Assembly (NCBI RefSeq): GCF_022410465.1
Contig: NZ_JAJSON010000016.1
Coordinates: 124,001 to 188,000, forward strand
DNA length: 64,000 bases
Source: Christiangramia crocea
GTDB taxonomy: Bacteria; Bacteroidota; Bacteroidia; Flavobacteriales; Flavobacteriaceae
Reading direction: 5' to 3'
Shown: positions 8,866-18,488 of the stretch, piece after piece
Layout: the number at the start of each line of letters is the position of its first letter
Position numbering within the stretch: position 1 is the stretch's first letter
Program-made: the position numbers and the translations under genes
Notes under the pieces: model-generated
What the model was told of the DNA's origin: nothing
The model's database searches: none
The model's input: only the letters and a program-made list of their open reading frames with translations

Positions 8866-11091
8866 CTAAAACCAGAAGCCAAGGCTGAAGAACCAGTAAC
8901 TTTCTTCCACTTCAGGAGAATACGTATATTTCACTTCCATAGGACCTAAAAAAGTATCCAGACCATAACCCAGCGCATAGCCTGAATAATCCGGCCAGCT
9001 AAACCATCTTCCTGTAGTATATAACCGGTTTTCTACATTGGCAAAATTGGCGCTGGCAATGATGTGGTTATTTGAAAACGCCTCATAATCGAGCTCTAGC
9101 AAGCCTCTTATATAACTGTCTCCAGAAAGACTAATAAAATCATAGCCATAAAAGGGAATAAAATTATTGATAAGGTTGTTCCCATAGCCTCCGAGGAAAA
9201 AATCGAATACATTAATGTTATCATTACCTATTTTGAAACCGGTATCGGTAGAAAAACGCATCACGAATTTGCTCGATAAAGGCGTGGCATAACCTATCTC
9301 CCCCTTAGCGATGGAAAATTCGGCGAAATCCGGATCATCATTCGAAGCCAGCAGATAGACATGGAAATCACCATTGAAATACAATCCTTTCCTGGGAAAA
9401 TATTTGTTGTCATAACTATCATAAGTAAGATACCCGAAAGTGCTAAAATAATGGGTGTCCTCAAAAACATTATTTCTGTTTTGAGGCTGCGGATTGTTAA
9501 TAGTTGAAGACGCTATGTTCAGGTATTTGTGCTCGGCTCCCATTCCGAAAAGAAACACTTGTTTGAACAGGGTTTGAACGTAGAACTGATTGGTAAAATC
9601 CTTGTAATCCACTACTATCTCGCGCACCCCTCCAAGTTCATCAAGACCAGCATTTTCACGGGCCAGGTCGAAGCTCACATCCTTATCAAAATTATTATAC
9701 CTGGATTTAAGTCCGATACTCCAGTAATAACCCTTATCAATATAATAATCAAAGTTATACCTGAACTTATCTCCAACGATCATGTCCAGGGAGACCACAT
9801 CGTTTGTGAACATTAAACTTTTTTTCGTAAGGTTCACCAGCGCTGCACTTTGATAGAGCTCATCATAATGCAGCCCCAGCCTGAGAAATGTTTTATTCTC
9901 ACTCTCCTCAATTTGCATGGCCAGGGTATAATCTCTCGGTTCCTCATTTGGAATAAGCTGATAATTTATCCTGTTGAAATTACCGGTAGCCGAAAGGTTG
10001 TTTATCCCTATTCCCAGATCATCCAGATCGTAGGGTTCATCATAATCCAGTTTCAGTTTTCCAAGAATATAAGACCGCGGATAATTACTGTTGCCTTCCA
10101 GCACGAGGCCACTGATATTGAATTTTTCGAGCTTTGGAACCACAAACTTTTCCCGTGGGGACTGATCTTCGGCAAGTTCCTTTAATTTATCCATCTTTTC
10201 CAGGGTTGCAACCCTGCCCGAATCGATTATTGCCGCACCTTCATCAAAAGACAAAATTGAAAAAGCAGAAATATCAGGTTTGATGTAAATATCGGTTAAA
10301 GGTTTCTTCACCTTCATATCGGCAATAGTTCTAAAATTGTTTATCTGGGTGAGAATATCAAAAACACTTCTCAGTTCTTCGCGGGCGATAAGACTATCCT
10401 GTACGTCCACGCCAATTATTATCTCCGCGCCTCTTTTCCGAAGTTCTTCAACCGGATAATTATTAGCCACACCACCATCTGTAAGTAATCTTTCATTGAT
10501 CTTAACCGGACTGAACAAAGAAGGGATCGCTCCGCTTGCTGAAATAGCTTTAGCAAGTGAACCTTCATCCAGGATCACCTCCTCCCCAGTTTCAATATCG
10601 GCAGCGATACAGAAGAATGGGATTGGAAGATCGCTGAAATCTTCTATCTCACTTACATGCATTGTAAGCCGGGCCATGAGATTGTAAATATTCTGACCTT
10701 TGGATAAACCTGAAGGAAAGCTTATCTGAAAATCGTCAAAAGGAAGGGTGAGAGCATATTTCTCGGTATCTTCCTTTTCATAAAAGGTTTTGGCGCTTCT
10801 GGGAATATCATCCTGGATAAGGATATTAAAATTAGTAGCATGAAAGATCGAATCCAGCTCGGTAGCAGAGTAGCCGGCAGCATATAAACCACCAATGATA
10901 GCCCCCATACTAGTACCTCCAATGTAATCTACACGTACCCCGGCTTCTTCAAGCACTTTTAACGCCCCTATATGAGCAAGTCCCTTTGCGCCCCCTCCAC
11001 TCAGCACAAGGCCTATTTTTGGATCCTCATTTTTCTGAGCATATCCAAAAAATGTGAAAATAAAGAATAGCAAAGGAAGAAATCTTCTCAT
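8866..11091 (-). CDS. Patatin-like phospholipase with BamA-type outer-membrane barrel
   Basis: 741 residues. Signal peptide 1-18 (GYAQ). Residues ~25-230 are a patatin domain: glycine-rich oxyanion loop SGGGAKG (31-37), nucleophile S61 in GGTSMG, and the dyad aspartate in LLTDGGVANNYP. A POTRA-like section (~320-400) and a C-terminal beta-barrel of the surface-antigen type follow, ending with terminal Phe (LGFWF). The architecture matches PlpD-like proteins: a lipase carried by an outer-membrane barrel. The biological substrate is unknown; membrane lipid turnover is likely. The ATG abuts the uvrC stop, so translation is probably coupled to uvrC. Confidence 0.92.
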   Translation of the reverse strand: MRRFLPLLFFIFTFFGYAQKNEDPKIGLVLSGGGAKGLAHIGALKVLEEAGVRVDYIGGTSMGAIIGGLYAAGYSATELDSIFHATNFNILIQDDIPRSAKTFYEKEDTEKYALTLPFDDFQISFPSGLSKGQNIYNLMARLTMHVSEIEDFSDLPIPFFCIAADIETGEEVILDEGSLAKAISASGAIPSLFSPVKINERLLTDGGVANNYPVEELRKRGAEIIIGVDVQDSLIAREELRSVFDILTQINNFRTIADMKVKKPLTDIYIKPDISAFSILSFDEGAAIIDSGRVATLEKMDKLKELAEDQSPREKFVVPKLEKFNISGLVLEGNSNYPRSYILGKLKLDYDEPYDLDDLGIGINNLSATGNFNRINYQLIPNEEPRDYTLAMQIEESENKTFLRLGLHYDELYQSAALVNLTKKSLMFTNDVVSLDMIVGDKFRYNFDYYIDKGYYWSIGLKSRYNNFDKDVSFDLARENAGLDELGGVREIVVDYKDFTNQFYVQTLFKQVFLFGMGAEHKYLNIASSTINNPQPQNRNNVFEDTHYFSTFGYLTYDSYDNKYFPRKGLYFNGDFHVYLLASNDDPDFAEFSIAKGEIGYATPLSSKFVMRFSTDTGFKIGNDNINVFDFFLGGYGNNLINNFIPFYGYDFISLSGDSYIRGLLELDYEAFSNNHIIASANFANVENRLYTTGRWFSWPDYSGYALGYGLDTFLGPMEVKYTYSPEVEESYWFFSLGFWF

Positions 11092-12885
11092 TTAGCCTGT
11101 GTGATAATGATTATAAATAATTCCTGCTTTAGAAGACCCTATTACTTCGGCCAGTTCTTTCTGGGAAGCCTCCTTTACCCTTTTTAAAGACCGGAAATGC
11201 GTCAGCAATTCCACCACGGTCTTTTCTCCTATTCCGGCAATAGCTTCCAGTTCTGTATTAAGCGCTGTTTTACTTCTTTTATTGCGGTGAAATGTAATCC
11301 CGAATCTGTGCGCCTCATTCCTGAGCTGTTGAATTATCTTTAAAGTCTCTGATTTCTTATCCAGATATAAAGGTATTGGATCTTCCGGATAGAATATTTC
11401 TTCTAATCTCTTCGCTATCCCGATGATCGCAATCTTTCCTCTTAAACCAAGTGTTTCGAGAGCCTTCACCCCGCTAGAAAGCTGACCCTTACCCCCATCA
11501 ACTATAATAAGCTGGGGCAGTTCTTCTCCTTCATTCAGCAACCTGCGGTATCTTCTGAAAACCACCTCTTCCATAGAAGCAAAATCGTTAGGCCCCTCAA
11601 CGGTCTTGATATTAAATTTACGATAATCTTTTTTACTTGGTTTCCCATTCTTAAAAACAACACAGGCCGCCACAGGATTGCTACCCTGTATATTGGAATT
11701 ATCAAAACATTCGATATGTCTTGGCTCCTCACTAAGCCTGAGATCTTCTTTCATTTGCGCCATTACCCGGTTCACATGTCTGTCCGGGTCCACGATCTTC
11801 ATCTGTTTGAAGCGTTCCTGCCTGTAGTACTTCGCATTTCTTTGTGAAAGCTCCACAATTTTCTTTTTATCACCAAGTTTCGGAATGGTCACCTTTAGAT
11901 CTTCCCCGGCATCCACCTTAAACGGAACATAGATCTCCCTGGAATTCGAGTTAAATCGCTGCCTGATCTCAATGATGGCAAGCTCTAGCAATTCCCTGTC
12001 GCTCTCGTCCAGTTTCTTTTTCATTTCAATGGTATGCGATCTAATAATCGCCCCATGGGACAACTGAAGGAAGTTTACATAACCATAGCCCTCATCGGTG
12101 ACTATGGAGAAGACATCCACATTATTGATCTTCGGGTTTACAACAGTGGATTTAGACTGATAGTTTTCCAGTACATCTATCTTATTCTTAATTCGCTGGG
12201 CATCCTCAAACTCCATCTTTTCAGCATGCTCTTTCATTTGGTTCCTGAAACGCTGAAGCGAATCTTTAAAATTTCCTTTTACGATCTGCCTGATCGCTTC
12301 TATATTCTTGTTGTAATCTTCTTCTGCCTGCAAAGCTTCACAGGGCCCTTCGCAATTTCCAAGATGATATTCGAGACATACTTTATATTTCCCATCTCTT
12401 ATCTTATCTTCAGCGAGATCATAATTACAAGTCCTTAATTTATAGAGTCCTTTTATGAGCTCCAGCAGGGTATTCACGGTTTTAAAACTCGTGAACGGGC
12501 CATAATACTCGCTTCCGTCCTTTACCAGTTTTCTTGTAGGGAAGACACGGGGAAATCTTTCGTTCTTTATGCAGATCCAGGGATAGGTTTTATCATCTTT
12601 CAACATCACATTAAAGCGAGGCTGATGTTTTTTTATGAGATTGTTTTCCAGTAAGAGCGCATCGGTTTCAGAAGCAACCACTATATGCCTTATCTCATGG
12701 ATTTTCCTAACCATCACCCCTATGCGATGGCTGTCATGCTTTTTATTAAAGTAAGAAGTAACTCTTTTCTTTAGATTTTTTGCTTTTCCAACGTATAGTA
12801 TCTTCCCATTCTTATCAAAATACTGATAAACCCCGGGATTGTTGGGCAGAGTTTTTAACTGAACTTCCAGAGCAGGTTTTTCCAT
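11092..12885 (-). CDS. uvrC: Excinuclease ABC subunit C
   Basis: 597 residues, the dual-incision nuclease of nucleotide excision repair. The N-terminal GIY-YIG domain is visible (PGVYQYFDKNGKILYVGKAKNLK), then a UVR helix motif (EFEDAQRIKNKIDVLENY) for UvrB binding. A Cys-containing segment follows in the first half, then an RNase-H-like endonuclease domain (HIECFDNSNIQG, IIVDGGKGQL) and C-terminal helix-hairpin-helix (IAGIGEKTVVELL). Length and domain order are standard. It is divergent from the retropepsin/RimK operon across about 150 bases. Confidence 0.98.
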   Translation of the reverse strand: MEKPALEVQLKTLPNNPGVYQYFDKNGKILYVGKAKNLKKRVTSYFNKKHDSHRIGVMVRKIHEIRHIVVASETDALLLENNLIKKHQPRFNVMLKDDKTYPWICIKNERFPRVFPTRKLVKDGSEYYGPFTSFKTVNTLLELIKGLYKLRTCNYDLAEDKIRDGKYKVCLEYHLGNCEGPCEALQAEEDYNKNIEAIRQIVKGNFKDSLQRFRNQMKEHAEKMEFEDAQRIKNKIDVLENYQSKSTVVNPKINNVDVFSIVTDEGYGYVNFLQLSHGAIIRSHTIEMKKKLDESDRELLELAIIEIRQRFNSNSREIYVPFKVDAGEDLKVTIPKLGDKKKIVELSQRNAKYYRQERFKQMKIVDPDRHVNRVMAQMKEDLRLSEEPRHIECFDNSNIQGSNPVAACVVFKNGKPSKKDYRKFNIKTVEGPNDFASMEEVVFRRYRRLLNEGEELPQLIIVDGGKGQLSSGVKALETLGLRGKIAIIGIAKRLEEIFYPEDPIPLYLDKKSETLKIIQQLRNEAHRFGITFHRNKRSKTALNTELEAIAGIGEKTVVELLTHFRSLKRVKEASQKELAEVIGSSKAGIIYNHYHTG

Positions 12886-13037
12886 TACTCAAATTTAAAA
12901 CATAATTAATAGCCTGATAAATTTTTAAAGCAGGATTAAAAATTTATCGATATTAAAAAAAGCTTTTGATTATATGCATAATCTTTGCTTTACTTTGTGC
13001 TAGCTTAACTTTTGATGGCTTTTTATTATATTGCATT

Positions 13038-13487
13038 ATGGAGAAAATCGTGATTGGAAGGTTCGACAAAGCAGATTTTCCTGCCTTAAACCTTAACGAT
13101 ATTGCCGTAAAGATCGATACCGGCGCCTATACTTCCTCTATTCATTGTGAAAATATAATTGAGAAGGATAATGAGATCCACTGCAGGTTTCTGGATGAGG
13201 AACATCCTCTGTACGATGGCCAGAAATTCATATTTGAAGACTACGATATTGTATTCGTAAGAAGCAGTAATGGCATCATCCAGAAAAGGTATCAGGTTCA
13301 GTCGAACATCCGCTTATTCGGAAAAACATTTAAAATATCCCTTTCGCTATCAGACCGGCAGGAAATGAGATACCCGGTGCTGATAGGTAGAAAATTTTTA
13401 ACCAAAAAGTTCATTGTGGATACTGAATTGATCGATGTATCCTATAATCAAAAGATAAATGAAGATAAGAATTCTATCAAGAAATAG
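13038..13487 (+). CDS. Retropepsin-like ATP-dependent zinc protease domain protein (RimB type)
   Basis: 149 residues from the ATG at 13038, giving [11 protein letters not shown]. The frame is open from 12966 but that extension adds an unlikely hydrophobic tail, so the internal ATG is preferred. The core is [13 protein letters not shown] with the aspartic-protease-like D27-T-G, and [15 protein letters not shown] near the end, the signature of pfam05618. In other bacteria this family is encoded beside RimK and, in studied cases, processes or modulates RimK-linked poly-glutamate products. The stop overlaps the rimK start by 29 bases, indicating translational coupling. Confidence 0.87.
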   Translation: MEKIVIGRFDKADFPALNLNDIAVKIDTGAYTSSIHCENIIEKDNEIHCRFLDEEHPLYDGQKFIFEDYDIVFVRSSNGIIQKRYQVQSNIRLFGKTFKISLSLSDRQEMRYPVLIGRKFLTKKFIVDTELIDVSYNQKINEDKNSIKK

Positions 13488-14331
13488 CAGGCTCTACTCT
13501 ACCAAGAGACTTGTGGAGGCTGCAAAGAAAAGAAATCATGAAGTTGAAGTGATAGATCCAATAAAGTGTGATCTTATTATTGAGAAAAAAAATCCCTGCA
13601 TTTATTATAGAGGCCACTTTCTGGAAGATACCGATGCGGTTATCCCTAGAATTGGTGCTTCCATCACCTTTTACGGTACAGCGGTAGTGAGACAGTTCGA
13701 AATGATGGGTACCTTCACCACAACCGAGTCACAGGCACTGGTGCGAAGCCGTGATAAACTAAGAAGCCTCCAGATCCTGTCCCGGGCCAGGCTAGGGCTT
13801 CCAAAGACCGTTTTTACTAACTATTCCAAAGACGTAAAAGAAATAATTGAACATGTGGGGGGCGCTCCCGTAATCATTAAATTACTGGAAGGAACCCAGG
13901 GACTAGGGGTTGTACTTGCCGAAACTCAGAATGCTGCCGAGTCGGTTATTGAAGCATTTAACGGTCTACAGGCGAGGGTGATCGTACAGGAATTCATTAA
14001 GGAGGCCGGTGGTGCCGATATTCGTGCATTTGTAGTGGATGGCCAGGTTGTTGGAGCCATGAAAAGACAGGGAAAAGAAGGAGAATTCAGATCCAATCTG
14101 CATCGCGGCGGATCGGCGTCTGTGATCCAGCTTACCGATGATGAAGAAAACGCTGCCATCAAGGCAGCGAAAGCGATGGCGCTGGGAGTTGCCGGAGTGG
14201 ATATGCTTCAAAGTAGCCGGGGACCACTTATTCTTGAGGTGAACAGCTCACCGGGGCTTGAAGGAATTGAGGAGGCTACGGGAAAGGACATCGCCAAGAC
14301 AATAATCCGATATATAGAAAGAAACGTGTAA
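13459..14331 (+). CDS. rimK: RimK-family ATP-grasp alpha-L-glutamate ligase
   Basis: 290 residues, ATP-grasp ligase. The N-terminal pre-ATP-grasp domain ([21 protein letters not shown]) is complete. Then come [24 protein letters not shown], the glycine-rich ATP loop [14 protein letters not shown], and metal ligands in [15 protein letters not shown]. Characterised RimK adds glutamates to the C-terminus of ribosomal protein S6; relatives make other glutamyl peptides, so the acceptor here is open. It overlaps the retropepsin-like gene upstream and is followed within 4 bases by an AstE-like deacylase. That trio suggests a ligate/cleave system. Confidence 0.93.
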   Translation: MKIRILSRNSRLYSTKRLVEAAKKRNHEVEVIDPIKCDLIIEKKNPCIYYRGHFLEDTDAVIPRIGASITFYGTAVVRQFEMMGTFTTTESQALVRSRDKLRSLQILSRARLGLPKTVFTNYSKDVKEIIEHVGGAPVIIKLLEGTQGLGVVLAETQNAAESVIEAFNGLQARVIVQEFIKEAGGADIRAFVVDGQVVGAMKRQGKEGEFRSNLHRGGSASVIQLTDDEENAAIKAAKAMALGVAGVDMLQSSRGPLILEVNSSPGLEGIEEATGKDIAKTIIRYIERNV

Positions 14332-14334
14332 TAT

Positions 14335-15330
14335 ATGCCTCGTATAGACAAGAACAATGTTCTTGAGATTTTAGGAGAAAAAGTACTTCCGGGAAAGGGA
14401 GCTACCATTAATTTCAATATGGCCAAGCTTTACACAACTACTTCAGTTGAAGTTCCCGTGATCATAGAACGCTCCAAAAAACCGGGGCCAGTGGTACTTC
14501 TTACCGCAGGAATACACGGAGATGAGATCAACGGGGTAGAGATTGTCAGACAGATCATTTCCAAAGGAATCAATAAACCGCAAATAGGAACCATCATCTG
14601 TATTCCTATAGTCAACATATTCGGATTTTTGAATATGGCACGGGAATTTCCTGACGGAAGAGACCTGAACCGGGTTTTTCCAGGAACAAAACACGGATCT
14701 TTGGCCAGTCGTTTTGCCTATCAGTTCGTAAAGAAAATATTGCCCATAGCCGATTTTTGTCTTGATTTCCATACAGGAGGAGCGGCCCGCTTTAATGCAC
14801 CACAAATAAGAGTTAAAAAAGGAGATGAACAAAGCATAAAATATGCACGTATTTTCAATGCTCCTTTTACCATACATTCCAAAACCATTACCAAATCTTA
14901 CCGCGAAACCTGTTCAAAACTTGGAATTCCCGTTCTCCTTTTTGAAGGCGGAAAATCACTGGACAGTAATAAGGATATTGCCAAATACGGAGTGGAAGGG
15001 GTTATGAGAATTCTTAGCCATCTTGAGATGCTCAATAGCAGGTTTGAATACCCCGATGTAAAAAAAGATACCGTACTCATCGGAAACAGTTCATGGCTTA
15101 GGGCAAAATACAGCGGACTCCTGCACATAAAAATTCCCTGCGGAAAACATGTGGAAAAAGGAGAGTATATCGCGACCATTACCGATCCTTATGGAAAATT
15201 CAGGCATAAGATAAAGTCTGGCAGTGAAGGATATGTGATCAATGTTAATGAATCGCCTATAGTTTATCAGGGAGACGCCATTTTCCATATTTCCATGCAG
15301 CCAAAAACAGAAGATCATGCAGAAGAGTGA
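14335..15330 (+). CDS. Succinylglutamate desuccinylase/aspartoacylase-family zinc hydrolase
   Basis: 331 residues. Zinc-carboxypeptidase (M14-like) fold with ligands H61 and E64 in AGIHGDEING and H146 in LDFHTGG; the catalytic glutamate is probably in LLFEGG. Family members remove acyl groups from, or cleave peptide-like bonds of, N-acylated acidic amino acids. The C-terminal ~90 residues form a beta-rich domain typical of the AstE-like branch. It starts four bases after rimK and overlaps the next gene by 14 bases. A role acting on a RimK-made glutamyl product is inferred from position only; the true substrate is not known. Confidence 0.88.
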   Translation: MPRIDKNNVLEILGEKVLPGKGATINFNMAKLYTTTSVEVPVIIERSKKPGPVVLLTAGIHGDEINGVEIVRQIISKGINKPQIGTIICIPIVNIFGFLNMAREFPDGRDLNRVFPGTKHGSLASRFAYQFVKKILPIADFCLDFHTGGAARFNAPQIRVKKGDEQSIKYARIFNAPFTIHSKTITKSYRETCSKLGIPVLLFEGGKSLDSNKDIAKYGVEGVMRILSHLEMLNSRFEYPDVKKDTVLIGNSSWLRAKYSGLLHIKIPCGKHVEKGEYIATITDPYGKFRHKIKSGSEGYVINVNESPIVYQGDAIFHISMQPKTEDHAEE

Positions 15331-15886
15331 GATAAGAAAAAAATATAAGCGGCTAAGAACTGAATTGAGCGAGGAAGATATCGAAAGAATGAGCCTTGAG
15401 ATCGCCAACAAATCCCTGGAACTGCCTGTATGGGATTATCGGTTTTATCATATCTTCCTAAGTATCGCCGAACAAAAGGAAGTGGATACGGAATATCTAC
15501 TTCACATTCTTCAGGGAAAGGATAAGGAAGTGGTGATTCCGAGAGCCGATAATAAAACAGGAAATCTCGTAAACTACTTACTTACTGATCAAACCGTAAT
15601 TAAGAAAAGCCGGTGGAATATCCCCGAGCCTCTGGAAGGGATAGAGATTTCGACAGAGAAACTTGAAGTTGTTTTCATTCCTCTGCTTGCATTCGATAAA
15701 AAGGGGCATAGAGTGGGATATGGAAAGGGATTTTACGACCGGTTTCTGGCAGGCTGCAGGCCTGACCTGGTTAAAATAGGCCTTTCATTTTTTGAGCCTG
15801 TTGAAGAGATAAAAGAGATTTTAAGCAGTGACGTACCTTTAAATTACTGTGTCACACCTGAAAAGATTTATGAATTTCGTCATTAA
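15317..15886 (+). CDS. 5-formyltetrahydrofolate cyclo-ligase
   Basis: 189 residues, ATP-dependent enzyme returning 5-formyl-THF to 5,10-methenyl-THF in folate metabolism. Motifs: basic N-terminal KSEIRKKYKRLR, VVIPRADNKTG, and the characteristic FDKKGHRVGYGKGFYDRFL that binds ATP phosphate and folate. Length is normal. The ATG at 15317 lies inside the end of the AstE-like gene, so it is the last member of the rimK operon; a functional tie to that trio is not evident. Confidence 0.95.
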   Translation: MQKSEIRKKYKRLRTELSEEDIERMSLEIANKSLELPVWDYRFYHIFLSIAEQKEVDTEYLLHILQGKDKEVVIPRADNKTGNLVNYLLTDQTVIKKSRWNIPEPLEGIEISTEKLEVVFIPLLAFDKKGHRVGYGKGFYDRFLAGCRPDLVKIGLSFFEPVEEIKEILSSDVPLNYCVTPEKIYEFRH

Positions 15887-15942
15887 ATAATATTTGTAAT
15901 GATGATACTATTACGTTATTTTTAACCTGACAAATCACTTTG

Positions 15943-17400
15943 ATGCTCAGCGACCTACAGTTAAATAGCATACTGGAAGATTTTGATATCGCCTACTGGA
16001 AAATAAACCTGTTTTCAAAGGAGATAACCTGGTCTGAGCATTTCAACTTGCTAGTTGGAAATCCTGAGATTCATGAAGACCGCTTCGAGTTTTTCATAAA
16101 TCATATACTTCATCCCGACTATCGTTACGATTTCCGTATCCATTTTGAACAACTCATTAAAGAAAATGAGGCCTTTAGTTTTGAAATAAAGTTAAAACTG
16201 GAAAACGGAAAATATCGCTGGTTTGAATGTAAAAACCTGAAAAATAAAGGACATAGTAGTTTACGCGAAACGGCCGTCCTGCTATTTGTAAATATCCATC
16301 AGAGCAAACGGGACCAGTACACGATCGAGGAGAATTTCTTCTACTACCGCGAAACGGCCGAAATGACATCTACCGGCGGCTGGTATATAGACACCGTTCA
16401 CAAGAACATTTACTGGGACGATGTGTCAAGAAAGATCGTAGACTGTCCCAAAGATTTTCAGCCTGCCTATGAAGACCGAATGAATTTCTACGCAAAAGAA
16501 CATCATAACCGCATGAAAAATGCCTTTGATAAATGCGAGAATTATGGGATTCCGTTTAAGCTGGAAATCAAGATGGTGTCTTTTCAAAATCGTGAATTCT
16601 GGGTAAGGTTAACAGGTAAGCCGGTTTACAATGAGGAACAGGAGGTAATTGGCATTCGCGGAGTACTTCAGAATATTGACGACAACAAGAACAACGAACT
16701 GAATCTTCAGAATTCACTGGACATTATTGCAACACAGAATTCAAGACTTTTCAATTTTGCCCATATCGTTTCCCATCATCTTAGATCTCACAGCAGTAAT
16801 TTAAGCCTGATTGTAGAATTGCTGCGAGAGTCAAAAACAGATAGGGATAAACTCGATCTTTTAGCAAATGTGGAAGATGTCGCCGGCAATCTGGACAACG
16901 CCATTTCCAGACTCAACGATATTGTTAGCATTCAAACCTCGCTTAAGAAAGAACGGGTACGCATTAAATTTGAAGAGGCCATGGAAGTGGTTTTAGCATC
17001 CATCTCCTCACTCATTAATCGGGAAAATGCAAAAATCGTCGCTGAATTTCAAGATCTAAAAGAAATTCGCTATATCCCTGAATATCTTGAAAGTATTTTA
17101 TTAAATTTAATCACGAATGCAATCCGGTACAGACAACCGGGACGTAAACCAGTTATTTTTATTCAGACCTATGTTGAAAATGACAAGGAGTATCTTGAAA
17201 TTAGCGACAATGGAATGGGGATCGATCTGGAGGAATATGGTGACAAGATGTTTGGCATGTACAAATCTTTCCATCAAAACAATCCGGAAGCAAAAGGAAT
17301 TGGTTTATTCATAACAAAGAACCAGGTTGAAGCCCTTGGCGGGACCATATCTGTGAGTAGTACTGTTAATATTGGGACTACTTTTAAAATACAATTCTAG
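15943..17400 (+). CDS. PAS-domain sensor histidine kinase (soluble)
   Basis: 485 residues from ATG at 15943; a TTG one codon earlier is also in frame. No membrane segment is visible, so it is probably cytoplasmic. Residues ~12-125 and ~130-250 are two PAS-like domains (YRWFECKNLKNKG and WVRLTGKPVYNEEQEVIGIRG are PAS C-terminal strands). The dimerisation helix has FAHIVSHHLRSHSSN with the phospho-accepting His at ~278/279. An ATPase domain follows with NLITNAIRYR, ISDNGMGIDLEEYG and KGIGLFITKNQ. It precedes a single-domain receiver by 11 bases, its likely phosphorylation partner. The signal is unknown. Confidence 0.93.
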   Translation: MLSDLQLNSILEDFDIAYWKINLFSKEITWSEHFNLLVGNPEIHEDRFEFFINHILHPDYRYDFRIHFEQLIKENEAFSFEIKLKLENGKYRWFECKNLKNKGHSSLRETAVLLFVNIHQSKRDQYTIEENFFYYRETAEMTSTGGWYIDTVHKNIYWDDVSRKIVDCPKDFQPAYEDRMNFYAKEHHNRMKNAFDKCENYGIPFKLEIKMVSFQNREFWVRLTGKPVYNEEQEVIGIRGVLQNIDDNKNNELNLQNSLDIIATQNSRLFNFAHIVSHHLRSHSSNLSLIVELLRESKTDRDKLDLLANVEDVAGNLDNAISRLNDIVSIQTSLKKERVRIKFEEAMEVVLASISSLINRENAKIVAEFQDLKEIRYIPEYLESILLNLITNAIRYRQPGRKPVIFIQTYVENDKEYLEISDNGMGIDLEEYGDKMFGMYKSFHQNNPEAKGIGLFITKNQVEALGGTISVSSTVNIGTTFKIQF

Positions 17401-17411
17401 ATCTATTTAAT

Positions 17412-17828
17412 ATGGGGCAAAAAGTAGAGCTAGCGTGTATCATTGATGATGATAAGATATACGTGAACTTAGTAAAGAAAATCATCGAAATTAAAAAGCT
17501 TTCCGAAAATTTACTTATCTACAAGAACGGTAAGGAAGCACTCGATTATTTTAAGGAGATCATGGAGAACGCTACCGATGAAAACAAGCTCCCTGACATT
17601 ATTTTTCTCGATCTCAACATGCCGGTTATGGACGGTTGGGAATTCCTGAACGAATTCATCAAGATCAAGAACAAGCTCAACAAAAAGATCACCTTATACG
17701 TGGTGAGCTCTTCCATAGACCCACGTGACCTTGAAAGAGCCAGGTCTTTCAATCTGGTGACAGATTATCTTATCAAGCCCATTGAACTGAAGAAATTCGA
17801 AAAGATATTCGAAAAGACGGCTGCTTAA
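17412..17828 (+). CDS. Single-domain response regulator (CheY-like receiver)
   Basis: 138 residues consisting only of a receiver domain. The acidic pocket IIDDDK, the phospho-acceptor Asp in IIFLDLNMPVMDGWEFL, the Ser/Thr switch in VVSSSIDPRD and the Lys in DYLIKPI are all present. There is no DNA-binding output domain, so it probably acts by protein contact or in a phosphorelay. It is encoded directly after the PAS histidine kinase. The stop overlaps the stop of lspA on the other strand by four bases. Confidence 0.94.
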   Translation: MGQKVELACIIDDDKIYVNLVKKIIEIKKLSENLLIYKNGKEALDYFKEIMENATDENKLPDIIFLDLNMPVMDGWEFLNEFIKIKNKLNKKITLYVVSSSIDPRDLERARSFNLVTDYLIKPIELKKFEKIFEKTAA

Positions 17829-18445
17829 TTACTTGTTCCCTCTTCCTTCTCCTTAGGAAAAGCCCTCTTATTGAAAAGAAGTAAGATTGCCACCCCAACA
17901 CTTATTGCAGAATCGGCTATATTGAATACCGGTTCGAAGAAAGTAAAATACTTCCCGCCCCAAAACGGGATCCACTCAGGTAAATAACCTTTCCACAGAG
18001 GGAAATAGAGCATGTCTACCACCTTTCCATGAAATAATGAACTGTATCCTCCTTCTGCCGGTAAAAAGCTCGCTATCTGCCCGTAACTATCGTTAAAGAT
18101 GATTCCGTAGAACACAGAGTCGATAATATTTCCGAAGGCTCCGGCAAAGATCATCGCTACTGAAACTATCAGGATCTTTGAACCGCCCTTTCGTACGGAA
18201 TCCCAAAGCCAGTATCCAATTCCAACGATAGCCCCGAGACGGAAAAGTGTAAGCGCCAGTTTTCCATATTCCCCGGGTATTTTAGTACCCCAGGCCATGC
18301 CTTCATTTTCCACGAAAAGTATCCTGAACCATTCTAAGACCCTTACTTCATCTCCTAAGGCAAAATTGGTTTTTATATAGATCTTTGAAATCTGATCGAT
18401 AAGTAGGATCAGAATAATAATGATTCCGGCTTTTTTAAGGGACAT
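17825..18445 (-). CDS. lspA: Lipoprotein signal peptidase (signal peptidase II)
   Basis: 206 residues, inner-membrane aspartyl protease that removes signal peptides from prolipoproteins. Four transmembrane segments are visible. Catalytic aspartates are in GAFGNIIDSVFYG and FNIADSAISVG. It is longer than the ~165-residue proteobacterial form, with an extra loop between the two catalytic motifs (~135-170), a feature of Bacteroidota enzymes. It lies at the end of the ileS-dksA-like-adhesin-like-lspA run. The window encodes several lipoproteins that would be its substrates. Confidence 0.95.
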   Translation of the reverse strand: MSLKKAGIIIILILLIDQISKIYIKTNFALGDEVRVLEWFRILFVENEGMAWGTKIPGEYGKLALTLFRLGAIVGIGYWLWDSVRKGGSKILIVSVAMIFAGAFGNIIDSVFYGIIFNDSYGQIASFLPAEGGYSSLFHGKVVDMLYFPLWKGYLPEWIPFWGGKYFTFFEPVFNIADSAISVGVAILLLFNKRAFPKEKEEGTSN

Positions 18446-18488
18446 GAAAAATAATTTGTTGAAAACGGGTCAAAAATACTAATATTAT

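Noticed and set aside
12966-13037. Upstream extension of the retropepsin-like protein
   Set aside because: The added residues are hydrophobic and unlike the family; the ATG at 13038 gives the family N-terminus directly.
13926-14211. Minus-strand open frames opposite rimK
   Set aside because: Fully inside a confident ATP-grasp gene; composition reflects the sense codons; no leader or domain.
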